Assembly (NCBI RefSeq): GCF_000416235.1
Contig: NZ_ATLO01000049.1
Span: 372,001 to 436,000 of the forward strand
Origin: Pseudomonas sp. CFII64
GTDB taxonomy: Bacteria; Pseudomonadota; Gammaproteobacteria; Pseudomonadales; Pseudomonadaceae
Length of the DNA: 64,000 nt
Direction of reading: 5' to 3'
A program made the position numbers and the translations under genes. The notes under the pieces were generated by a model, which saw only the letters and a list, made by a program, of their open reading frames with translations, did not search any database and was not told where the DNA came from. Shown in pieces: positions 19,373 through 27,477 of the stretch. How positions within the stretch are numbered: position 1 is the stretch's first letter; every line of letters starts with the position of its first letter.

Positions 19373-19437
19373 GTAGGAGCCAACTTGTTGGCGAGACATT
19401 GTCAGAGCTGCCGCTTCGCCAACAAGTTGGCTCCTAC
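19373..19437. repeat. REP pair of the GCCAACTTGTTGGC class
   Basis: Inverted copies GTAGGAGCCAACTTGTTGGC (19373-) and CTTCGCCAACAAGTTGGCTC (19414-), 18 bases apart, between dipA and msrA. The only pair of this class in the window. Confidence 0.9.
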
Positions 19438-19505
19438 AGCAGCGGTGACGTGTCAGTTGAGGTTTGCTAGTGTGCCCGAAACATCCAGGAACAGGGAAGG
19501 GCTTG

Positions 19506-22199
19506 TCAGGCCAGCGGCCCGCGCGGGTAGCGGCGCAGTTTGGCGATCAGATCTTCGCCGGGAATCGGGCGGTCGAACAGGTAGCCTTGGCCCACGTCGC
19601 AGCGATGGCGGCGCAGGAAGGTCAGTTGCGCGGCGGTTTCGATGCCTTCGGCGACAACTTTCAGTTTGAGGTTGTGAGCCATGGCAATCACCGCCGAGGT
19701 GATTTCCATGTCGTCCTGATCATCCGGAATATCACGAATGAAGCTGCGGTCGATCTTGATCACATCGATGGGGAATTTCTTCAGGTAACTGAACGAAGAG
19801 TAGCCGGTGCCGAAGTCATCCATGGCCAGCGACAGACCCATTTTTTTCAGGGAGTCGAGCTGTTGGCGGGTGTCTTCGGTGGCCTCCAGCAGCAGGCCTT
19901 CGGTCAATTCCAGCTCCAGCAACGAAGCGTCGAGCTGTTCTTCCTTGAGGATCGCGGCAATCGAGCTGACCAGTTCCGGGTCGGCGAACTGCTTGGGCGA
20001 GACGTTGATCGCCACTTGCAGGTTGCCGAAACCGGCAGCGGTCAGGGCTTTGCTCATGCGGCACGACTGGCGGGCAACCCATTTGCCGATCGGGATGATC
20101 AGGCCGGTTTCTTCGGCAACGCTGATGAACTGGTCCGGGCGGATCATGCCTTTTTCCGGATGGTTCCAGCGCAGCAATGCTTCCATACCCAGCAGGCGAC
20201 CGCTGCTCAGGCACAGCTTGGGTTGGTAAAACACTTCCAGCTCGTTCTGGGTCAGAGCGCGGCGCAGGTTGTTTTCGACGAACAGTTTGTAGCTGGCCTC
20301 GGCGTTCAACGCTTCGGTGAAGACCTGAACCTGATGTTTGCCATTGGCCTTGGCCTTGTGCAGCGCCAGCCCGGCGTTTTTCATCAGGGTTTGCGGGTCG
20401 CGGCCGTGCAGCGGCGCGCAGGCCAGGCCAACCGATCCCGTCACACTGATCAGCTGATTGTCGACGAACATGGGTTTATCCAGCGTCGCCAGGACTTGAG
20501 TGGCGACCAGTTGGCCAGCTTCCATGCTCGCATCATCAAGCAGTACGGCAAATTCGTTACTGGCGAAACGGGCCAGGATGTCGCTGGCGTTCAGCGTGTT
20601 GCGCAGGCGGCGCGCGAGGCTGATCAGCAACTTGTCGCCGGTCTGGTGGCCGAGGCTGTCGTTGATGCGTTTGAAGTTGTCGATGTCCACCAGCAGCAGG
20701 CTCATCGGCGTGTCGCTGTCCCGGGCGAAGCGTTCGTCCAGGTTGCGAATGAACGCCGGGCGGTTGCCCAGGTTGGTCAGGTTGTCGGTATAGGCCAGGC
20801 GCTCGATGCGCTGTTGGGCCAGTTTGTTCTGGGTGACGTCTTCGTAGATGCCGATGTAATGCGTCAGCTCGCGGTCGTCGCCGTACACCTTGGAAATCGA
20901 CAGCTGGCCCCAATACGGTTCCAGGTTTTTGCGTCGGCTCTTGAATTCACCCTGCCAGCTGTTGCTTTTGGCCAGGCCCGAATTGGCGTCCTGGAGCAAT
21001 CCGTTGAGGTTTTCCAGCGCTGGCAGTTCGGACAGTTTCTGTCCGTGAACCTCGTCAGTGGTGTATTGGGTGATGGCCGTGAAACTCGGGTTGACGTATT
21101 CCACCACGCCGTCGCAATTGACCAGCAGGAACGCACTGGCGCTTTGCTCGACCGCACGCTGGAACAGATGCAGCGCGCTGGTGGCGGTGCGCCGGTTATG
21201 GTTGTTGATCACCTGGGCGAACTGGTCGGCCAACTCCCCGGCAAAGGCGATTTCGTCGGACTGCCAGGGGCGCGGGGTGCCGATCTGCTCCAGGCACAGC
21301 ACGCCCACCACTTGCCCGTCGATGCGAATACTGGCGTCGAGAATGGCGCTGATGTCGCGCGGCTTGAGGTTGGCCGCCATTTCCCGAGTGCGAGGGTCGT
21401 GCTGGACATCGTTGGCGTCGATGGCCCGGCTGTTATGCAAGGCTTCCAGATAACTCGGATACGGGCTGGCATCGATGACATCCGGCAGGCGGTATTCACC
21501 TGTGGCCTTGCGGAATTCGGCGATCGGCTCAAGGCACTTGTCGTTGAGATTCCAGATGCTCGCGCAAGCGATGTCGTAGATTTTGCAGGCGCTTTTGGTA
21601 ATCAGCTGCGCCGCTTCCAGTAAGGAGTTGGCAGAGCTGTAACGGTGGCGTGCCAGGTGCAGGATCAAACCCTGCTGGGCGCGGACGCGCTCCAGGTGCT
21701 CGAGTTGTTCCTGTTGCGCATGCTGATTGAGTTGCAAGGCAATTTGCAGCTGGGAATTCTGGGTTTCCAGGTCGGGTGCCGAAACGGTGTCGATGTCCAG
21801 CGAAACGTCGCCCAGCACCATCAGGTAACCACGCAACAAATGGCGATTATGCTGCTTGTAGCCTTCGCCGATCTCGATCAGCCCCAACGGCCCGCGAGAG
21901 GTGTGCAGCGTGTAGCGCACCAGATAATGCGGCGTGTCGGACAGCTGTTGTTGAATAGCGTCGTGCAGTTGATAGCGAGCTTCGGGCTCCATCAGGCTGG
22001 CGTATGGCGATCCCACCAGGGCGCAGAGATCCATAGCTGCCAGACCGAGCTGTTTTTCGCAGTTCGGGTCCAGGTACAGCAACGCCCAATTGGCTTCGTT
22101 GAGCCTTTCGAAACGCAGCATTCCGAGCCGCGATGGCACAGGCAACTGCGTCACTACCTCGGCCACCGATCTACCGGCAGCATCAGGTTGGCTCTTCAT
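19506..22199 (-). CDS. dipA: c-di-GMP phosphodiesterase DipA (PAS-GAF-PAS-GGDEF-EAL)
   Basis: 897 residues from ATG 22199; the frame continues upstream into the aceF terminator region and that part is discarded. Order: PAS-like (~20-130), GAF (~190-340), PAS (~350-460), GGDEF-like, EAL. The GGDEF site reads ASNEF (546-550), so the cyclase is expected to be dead, exactly the substitution I know from P. aeruginosa DipA. The EAL half is complete: EALLR (673-677), NVSPKQF, ELTEG, DDFGTGYSS, KIDRSFI, EGIET. Predicted to lower c-di-GMP and promote biofilm dispersal. Its neighbours msrA and aceF match the P. aeruginosa order. Confidence 0.93.
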   Translation of the reverse strand: MKSQPDAAGRSVAEVVTQLPVPSRLGMLRFERLNEANWALLYLDPNCEKQLGLAAMDLCALVGSPYASLMEPEARYQLHDAIQQQLSDTPHYLVRYTLHTSRGPLGLIEIGEGYKQHNRHLLRGYLMVLGDVSLDIDTVSAPDLETQNSQLQIALQLNQHAQQEQLEHLERVRAQQGLILHLARHRYSSANSLLEAAQLITKSACKIYDIACASIWNLNDKCLEPIAEFRKATGEYRLPDVIDASPYPSYLEALHNSRAIDANDVQHDPRTREMAANLKPRDISAILDASIRIDGQVVGVLCLEQIGTPRPWQSDEIAFAGELADQFAQVINNHNRRTATSALHLFQRAVEQSASAFLLVNCDGVVEYVNPSFTAITQYTTDEVHGQKLSELPALENLNGLLQDANSGLAKSNSWQGEFKSRRKNLEPYWGQLSISKVYGDDRELTHYIGIYEDVTQNKLAQQRIERLAYTDNLTNLGNRPAFIRNLDERFARDSDTPMSLLLVDIDNFKRINDSLGHQTGDKLLISLARRLRNTLNASDILARFASNEFAVLLDDASMEAGQLVATQVLATLDKPMFVDNQLISVTGSVGLACAPLHGRDPQTLMKNAGLALHKAKANGKHQVQVFTEALNAEASYKLFVENNLRRALTQNELEVFYQPKLCLSSGRLLGMEALLRWNHPEKGMIRPDQFISVAEETGLIIPIGKWVARQSCRMSKALTAAGFGNLQVAINVSPKQFADPELVSSIAAILKEEQLDASLLELELTEGLLLEATEDTRQQLDSLKKMGLSLAMDDFGTGYSSFSYLKKFPIDVIKIDRSFIRDIPDDQDDMEITSAVIAMAHNLKLKVVAEGIETAAQLTFLRRHRCDVGQGYLFDRPIPGEDLIAKLRRYPRGPLA

Positions 22200-22448
22200 G
22201 AAGAAACTCGCTTCCGTAATACTGATCGCGCACGGACCCTGGCCCTTTTTAAATTGTCGCGTATGGCAAGGTTGCATCATGCAGCGCGGGCTGACAAGCC
22301 GGCTGTATGGCTTAGTGCTATAAATGTTTCGGCTGATTAACACTCTTCTTAAATGCAGCTGGTCAGATTGTTCTAAATCAACGTATTTGTATTGTTTGAG
22401 ACACAAATCCTTAATCGTTTTTATCGGAATCGTTACAAAGCTGTAGGC

Positions 22449-22474
22449 AAAAAAAGCCCCGCCAGTTGGCGGGG
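22449..22474 (-). terminator. Rho-independent terminator after aceF
   Basis: On the minus strand CCCCGCCA-AC-TGGCGGGG (22474-22457) is followed directly by seven T's (22455-22449). It lies 185 bases past the aceF stop, beyond the REP pair, and 250 bases before dipA, so dipA should have its own promoter in 22200-22448. No further feature was resolved there. Confidence 0.85.
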
Positions 22475-22560
22475 TTGAGGTACGAGCGTGGCAGCTCGAA
22501 AAACAGGTTGTTGCGCAAACGTTGGGATCTGACTCATTCAATTGATTGAAAAGCGTATCC

Positions 22561-22649
22561 GTAGGACCGGCTTCAGCCGGAAGGCGCCGGTTCATTCCAT
22601 GCAAACGTGTCGCGTGGAATATTGCCCTCCCGGCTAAAGCCGGTCCTAC
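22561..22649. repeat. REP pair (REPIN), type B + type B, downstream of aceF
   Basis: Inverted copies at 22561-22583 (GTAGGACCGGCTTCAGCCGG) and 22627-22649, starting 10 bases after the aceF stop and before the terminator, so it would be transcribed in the aceEF 3' UTR and could protect the message. Confidence 0.9.
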
Positions 22650-22658
22650 GGTCGTGCC

Positions 22659-24296
22659 TTACAACAGAATCGTGCGGATATCGGCCAGCAGATCGCTCAG
22701 ACGCTTGGTGAAGCGTGCAGCTGCGGCGCCGTTGATCACGCGGTGATCGTAGGACAACGACAGCGGCAGCATCAGTTTTGGCTGGAAGGCTTTGCCATCC
22801 CAGACCGGCTGCATGGTTGCCTTGGACACACCCAGGATCGCCACTTCAGGCGCGTTGACGATCGGCGTGAAGCCGGTGCCGCCAATGTGGCCGAGGCTGG
22901 AAATCGTGAAGCAGGCGCCTTGCATTTCGTTCGCCGAGAGTTTCTTGCTGCGGGCTTTTTCAGCCAGAACAGCGGCTTCGGCAGCAAGTTCCAGCAGGCT
23001 TTTCTTGTCGACGTCCTTGATAACCGGGACCAGCAGACCTTCCGGGGTGTCCACGGCGAAGCCGATGTTCACGTACTTCTTGCGGATGATCGCTTTGCCG
23101 CTTGGGGCCAGCGAGGCGTTGAAGTCTGGCAGTTCCTTGAGCAGGAAGGCGCAGGACTTGAGCAGCAGCGGCAGGATGGTCAGCTTGACGCCAGCCTTTT
23201 CGGCCACGGCTTTCTGCGCAACACGGAACGCTTCCAGGTCAGTGATATCGGCCTGATCGAATTGCGTGACGTGCGGGATGTTCAACCAGCTGCGATGCAG
23301 GCCGGTCGCGCCCAGTTGCATCAGGCGAGTCATCGGCACTTCTTCGATTTCACCGAAACGGCTGAAGTCGACTTCCGGAATCGGCTGGATGCCCATGCCG
23401 CCGCTTGCGCCGCCAGCTGGAGCTTCTTTGGCTTTCTGCATCATGGATTTGACGTAAACCTGCACGTCTTCCTTGAGCACGCGGCCATGCGGGCCGGTAG
23501 CGCTGACTGCGCCCAACTCGACGCCGAACTCGCGAGCCAGCTGGCGAACCGCTGGACCGGCGTGAACCTTGGCGCCGTCTTTGGCCGGTGCTTGTGCAGC
23601 AGGAGCCGCTTCGGCTTTTGGTGCAGGCGCGGCGGCCGGAGCAGCAGCTTCTGTCTTGGCCGGGGCGGCAGGCGCGGCCGCAGCTGGAGCAGGTGCGGCT
23701 GCGGGAGCAGCGCCTGCCACTTTCAATTTCAGGATCAGGTCGCCGGTGCCGACTTCGTCGTCCAGCTTGACGCTGATGGCTTCCACAACGCCTGCGGCTG
23801 GAGAGGGGATCTCCATGCTGGCCTTGTCGGATTCCAGGGTGATCAGCGATTGATCGGCGGCGATGGTGTCGCCGACCTTGACCATCAGTTCGATGATCTT
23901 GGCCTTGCCCGACGAACCGATATCCGGAACATGGATGTCCTGGACGGTTTCAGCAGCAGCGGCTGGCGCGGCAGCAGGTGCCGGAGCAGCAGCGGCTTCG
24001 GCGGGTTTTTCAGCAGGCGCGGCAGCGGCAGGAGCAGCTTCAGCCGGTGCAGCGGCAGCTTCGCCTTCGACTTCCAGCTCAAACAGTTCGTCGCCTTCTT
24101 TCAGGCGGTCGCCCAGCTTCACTTTCATGGCCTTGATGACGCCGGCCTTGGGAGCAGGGATTTCCATGCTCGCCTTGTCCGATTCCAGCGTCAGGATGCT
24201 CTGGTCGGCTTCGATGCGGTCGCCGACCTTGACCATCAACTCAATAACTTCACCTTCACCGTTGCCGATGTCGGGTACGCGAATTAGCTCACTCAC
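22659..24296 (-). CDS. aceF: Pyruvate dehydrogenase E2, dihydrolipoamide acetyltransferase
   Basis: 545 residues from GTG 24296, preceded by GAAGGAGAGACATT; the start (M)SELIRVPDIGNGEGEV agrees with P. aeruginosa AceF. Two lipoyl domains with lipoyl-lysines K41 and K158 (each in ESDKASMEIP) are joined by long Ala/Pro-rich flexible linkers (~85-120 and ~195-245). A peripheral-subunit-binding domain follows (VRQLAREFGVEL…GRVLKEDV, ~255-300), then the catalytic CAT domain with H518 in DHRVINGA. E. coli has three lipoyl domains; two is the Pseudomonas number. Forms the PDH core with AceE and an E3 encoded elsewhere. Confidence 0.97.
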   Translation of the reverse strand: MSELIRVPDIGNGEGEVIELMVKVGDRIEADQSILTLESDKASMEIPAPKAGVIKAMKVKLGDRLKEGDELFELEVEGEAAAAPAEAAPAAAAPAEKPAEAAAAPAPAAAPAAAAETVQDIHVPDIGSSGKAKIIELMVKVGDTIAADQSLITLESDKASMEIPSPAAGVVEAISVKLDDEVGTGDLILKLKVAGAAPAAAPAPAAAAPAAPAKTEAAAPAAAPAPKAEAAPAAQAPAKDGAKVHAGPAVRQLAREFGVELGAVSATGPHGRVLKEDVQVYVKSMMQKAKEAPAGGASGGMGIQPIPEVDFSRFGEIEEVPMTRLMQLGATGLHRSWLNIPHVTQFDQADITDLEAFRVAQKAVAEKAGVKLTILPLLLKSCAFLLKELPDFNASLAPSGKAIIRKKYVNIGFAVDTPEGLLVPVIKDVDKKSLLELAAEAAVLAEKARSKKLSANEMQGACFTISSLGHIGGTGFTPIVNAPEVAILGVSKATMQPVWDGKAFQPKLMLPLSLSYDHRVINGAAAARFTKRLSDLLADIRTILL

Positions 24297-24449
24297 AATG
24301 TCTCTCCTTCGGAGAACCTGTTCATTCGTGTGCGCTGTTGGCAGTTGCGACAAAACAGCGTCGAATGCTCATTTACCGTTCGTAAATTCCGCATCTTCGG
24401 CTGCCTTGTCGCTCCTTTTCAGCGCGCTATACGATCTCGAAGCAGACTC

Positions 24450-27095
24450 TTAACAATCCAGTGGGTTGCGTTTCTCAGGATCGATGCCGAACTTGGCGAT
24501 GGCTTCAGCCACCACTTTAGGTTCGATATCGCCACGGTCAGCCAAGGCTTCCAGAGCGGCCAGCACTACGAAATGGCGGTCGACTTCGAAGAAGTTACGC
24601 AGTTTCTTGCGGCTGTCGCTGCGGCCGAAACCGTCAGTGCCCAGGACTTTGTATTCCTTGGTCGGAACCCACTGGCGAATCTGGTCGGCGAACAGTTTCA
24701 TGTAGTCGGTCGACGCGATCACCGGACCTTTACGGCCGTTGAGGCATTCTTCCACATAGCTCAGCGCAGGTTTCTGGCCAGGATGCAGACGATTGCTGCG
24801 CTCTACGGCCAGGCCGTCGCGACGCAGTTCGTTGAAGCTGGTAACGCTCCAGACGTCAGCGCCAACATTGAACTCTTCGCGCAGGATCTTCGCTGCTTCG
24901 CGAACTTCACGCAGGATGGTGCCCGAGCCCAGCAACTGGACGTGGTGCGCCGCTTCCCGGGTGTCTTCTTCGAGCAGGTACATGCCCTTGACGATACCTT
25001 CCTCGACACCGGCCGGCATGGCTGGCTGGACGTAGGATTCGTTCATCACGGTCAGGTAGTAGAAAACATCCTGCTGTTCTTCGAACATCCGGCGCATGCC
25101 GTCCTGGATGATCACTGCCAGCTCGTAGCCGTAAGTCGGGTCGAAAGTGCGGCAGTTCGGGATGGTCGACGCCAGGATGTGGCTGTGACCGTCTTCGTGC
25201 TGCAGGCCTTCGCCGTTCAACGTGGTCCGGCCGGCGGTGCCGCCCACCAGGAAGCCACGGGTGCGGCTGTCGCCAGCGGCCCATGCCAGGTCGCCGATCC
25301 GCTGGAAACCGAACATCGAGTAGAAGATGTAGAACGGAATCATCGGCTGGTTGTGGCTGCTGTACGAAGTACCGGCAGCGATGAAGGAGGACATGGCGCC
25401 TGCTTCGTTGATGCCTTCTTCGAGAATCTGGCCTTTCTTGTCTTCGCGATAGAACATCACTTGTTCTTTATCGACTGGCTCGTAGAGCTGGCCGACGGAA
25501 GAGTAGATGCCCAGTTGGCGGAACATGCCTTCCATACCGAAGGTACGGGCTTCGTCCGGGATGATCGGCACGATGCGCGGGCCCACTTCCTTGTCCTTGA
25601 CCAGTTGCGAAAGGATCCGCACGAAGGCCATGGTGGTGGAAATTTCGCGATCGCCGGAACCGTCGAGGATAGCCTTGAGGGTTTCCAGTGGCGGAGTCGG
25701 CAGGTTGAAGCTCTTGGCGCGACGCTGCGGCACGAAACCGCCCAGTGCGGCGCGACGCTCGCTCAGGTAGCGGGCTTCGGCGCTGCCTTCTTCAGGTTTG
25801 AAGAACGGCAGGCTGTCGAGCTGGTCGTCTTTGACCGGAATGTCGAAACGGTCGCGGAAGCTTTTGAGGCTGTCCACATCGACTTTCTTGGTGTTGTGCG
25901 CAGTGTTTTTCGCTTCGCCGGCGCCGGTGCCATAACCTTTGATGGTCTTGGCCAGAACCACGGTCGGTTGACCCTTGTGGTTAACGGCTTCGTGGTACGC
26001 CGCGTACATTTTGTACGGGTCGTGGCCACCACGGTTGAGCTTCCAGATTTCGTCGTCGGACAGATCAGCAACCATGGCCTTGAGTTCAGGCGAGTTGAAG
26101 AAGTGTTCACGCACGAACGCGCCGTCTTTGGCTTTGTAGTTCTGATACTCGCCGTCGATGACTTCGTCCATGCGACGTTGCAGGATACCGTCGACGTCCT
26201 TGGCCAGCAGCGGGTCCCAGAAACGGCCCCAGACCACTTTGGTCACGTTCCACTGAGCGCCACGGAACACGCCTTCGAGTTCCTGGATGATCTTGCCGTT
26301 GCCGCGTACCGGACCGTCGAGACGCTGCAGGTTGCAGTTGACGACGAAGATCAGGTTGTCGAGCTTTTCGCGGCCGGCCAGGGAAATCGCGCCCAGGGAT
26401 TCTGGTTCGTCGGTTTCGCCGTCGCCCAGGAAGCACCAGACTTTCTGTTTGCCTTCCGGGATGTAGCCGCGGTGTTCCAGGTACTTCATGAAGCGCGCCT
26501 GGTAAATCGCCTGGATCGGACCCAGACCCATGGAAACGGTCGGGAACTGCCAGAAATCTTTCATCAGCCACGGGTGTGGATAAGACGACAGGCCTTTGCC
26601 ATCGACTTCCTGACGGAAGTTGTTCATCTGCTCTTCGGTAATCCGGCCTTCCATGAACGCACGGGCGTAAACGCCTGGCGATGCGTGACCCTGGAAGTAG
26701 ATCAGGTCGCCGCCGTGTTCGTCGGTCGGAGCCTGGAAGAAGTAGTTGAAGCCGATGTCATACAGCGTGGCGCTGGACGCGAAACTGGAGATGTGACCGC
26801 CCAGGTCAGGGTCATTCAAGTTGGTTTTCACAACCATGGCCAACGCGTTCCAGCGAACCAGCGAGCGAATGCGGCGTTCCATGAACAGGTCGCCAGGCAT
26901 GCGTGCTTCGTGGGTAACGGGAATCGTGTTGCGGTAAGGCGTGGTGATGGCGTATGGCAGTTGCGAACCGCTGCGAGTAGCGAGTTCACCCATACGGGTC
27001 ATCAGGTAGTGAGCACGGTCTTCGCCTTCTTTGTCGAGAACCGATTCCAGGGCGTCCAGCCATTCCTGGGTTTCGACGGGATCGAGGTCTTGCAT
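24450..27095 (-). CDS. aceE: Pyruvate dehydrogenase E1 component (homodimeric)
   Basis: 881 residues. Thiamin diphosphate-dependent decarboxylation of pyruvate and transfer to the E2 lipoyl group. The ThDP motif runs from FLGDGETDEPE to FVVNCNLQ (~230-265). SSFASSATLYDIGFNYFF and GHASPGVYARAFMEGR are typical of gammaproteobacterial AceE. First gene of the aceEF operon, 153 bases before aceF, divergent from glnE across a 382-base region with paired palindromes. Confidence 0.98.
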   Translation of the reverse strand: MQDLDPVETQEWLDALESVLDKEGEDRAHYLMTRMGELATRSGSQLPYAITTPYRNTIPVTHEARMPGDLFMERRIRSLVRWNALAMVVKTNLNDPDLGGHISSFASSATLYDIGFNYFFQAPTDEHGGDLIYFQGHASPGVYARAFMEGRITEEQMNNFRQEVDGKGLSSYPHPWLMKDFWQFPTVSMGLGPIQAIYQARFMKYLEHRGYIPEGKQKVWCFLGDGETDEPESLGAISLAGREKLDNLIFVVNCNLQRLDGPVRGNGKIIQELEGVFRGAQWNVTKVVWGRFWDPLLAKDVDGILQRRMDEVIDGEYQNYKAKDGAFVREHFFNSPELKAMVADLSDDEIWKLNRGGHDPYKMYAAYHEAVNHKGQPTVVLAKTIKGYGTGAGEAKNTAHNTKKVDVDSLKSFRDRFDIPVKDDQLDSLPFFKPEEGSAEARYLSERRAALGGFVPQRRAKSFNLPTPPLETLKAILDGSGDREISTTMAFVRILSQLVKDKEVGPRIVPIIPDEARTFGMEGMFRQLGIYSSVGQLYEPVDKEQVMFYREDKKGQILEEGINEAGAMSSFIAAGTSYSSHNQPMIPFYIFYSMFGFQRIGDLAWAAGDSRTRGFLVGGTAGRTTLNGEGLQHEDGHSHILASTIPNCRTFDPTYGYELAVIIQDGMRRMFEEQQDVFYYLTVMNESYVQPAMPAGVEEGIVKGMYLLEEDTREAAHHVQLLGSGTILREVREAAKILREEFNVGADVWSVTSFNELRRDGLAVERSNRLHPGQKPALSYVEECLNGRKGPVIASTDYMKLFADQIRQWVPTKEYKVLGTDGFGRSDSRKKLRNFFEVDRHFVVLAALEALADRGDIEPKVVAEAIAKFGIDPEKRNPLDC

Positions 27096-27205
27096 GGCTT
27101 GCTCCAGGGCGGAAAGGCTTCCAGAATCGGTTGCCTGAGTTTGCGACTGGCCTTGTGGGCAGACGACATAAATTCTTGGATGACCGGAGATTGTTCCGGT
27201 GGCGT

Positions 27206-27270
27206 GTAGTTTTACTACAAATCGTCGACCATTTCAGCCTTTCGAGTTGTAAGGGCAGTAGTAAAACTAC
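27206..27270. promoter_or_regulatory. Paired 13-bp palindromes in the aceE-glnE divergent region
   Basis: GTAGTTTTACTAC at 27206-27218 and GTAGTAAAACTAC at 27258-27270 are the same palindrome in opposite orientation, each with perfect GTAGT/ACTAC arms, centres 52 bases apart (about five helical turns). They lie 111-175 bases upstream of aceE within an AT-rich stretch. Shape (GT…AC dyad) would suit a GntR/FadR-type dimer, possibly a looping pyruvate-responsive repressor; the protein is not identified. The rest of 27096-27477 holds only the promoters of aceE and glnE, not individually resolved. Confidence 0.65.
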
Positions 27271-27477
27271 AGGTAAGCGTCTAAAACGCTCCTGTCAGGT
27301 TGTGAGATAAATCGTTACCGTTGGTGGTAATCAAATATTTTCGGACTAAAAACTGATGCTGGCTGCTACAAAAATCACTATTCCAGCAATTTATGACTTT
27401 TGTTCGACAGTCCTGCAAGTGACGTGGAACTTGACCTCCCGGCACCCAGCCCCACGCACGCCGATCAAGGATAGACC

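Noticed and set aside
19464..21623. 719-codon plus-strand open frame opposite dipA
   Set aside because: Antisense shadow created by codon bias; composition rich in Gln, Val and Ala without family features.
24330..27209. 959-codon plus-strand open frame opposite aceE
   Set aside because: Antisense shadow of a conserved GC-rich gene; no motif, no ribosome site; aceE in the other strand is unmistakable.
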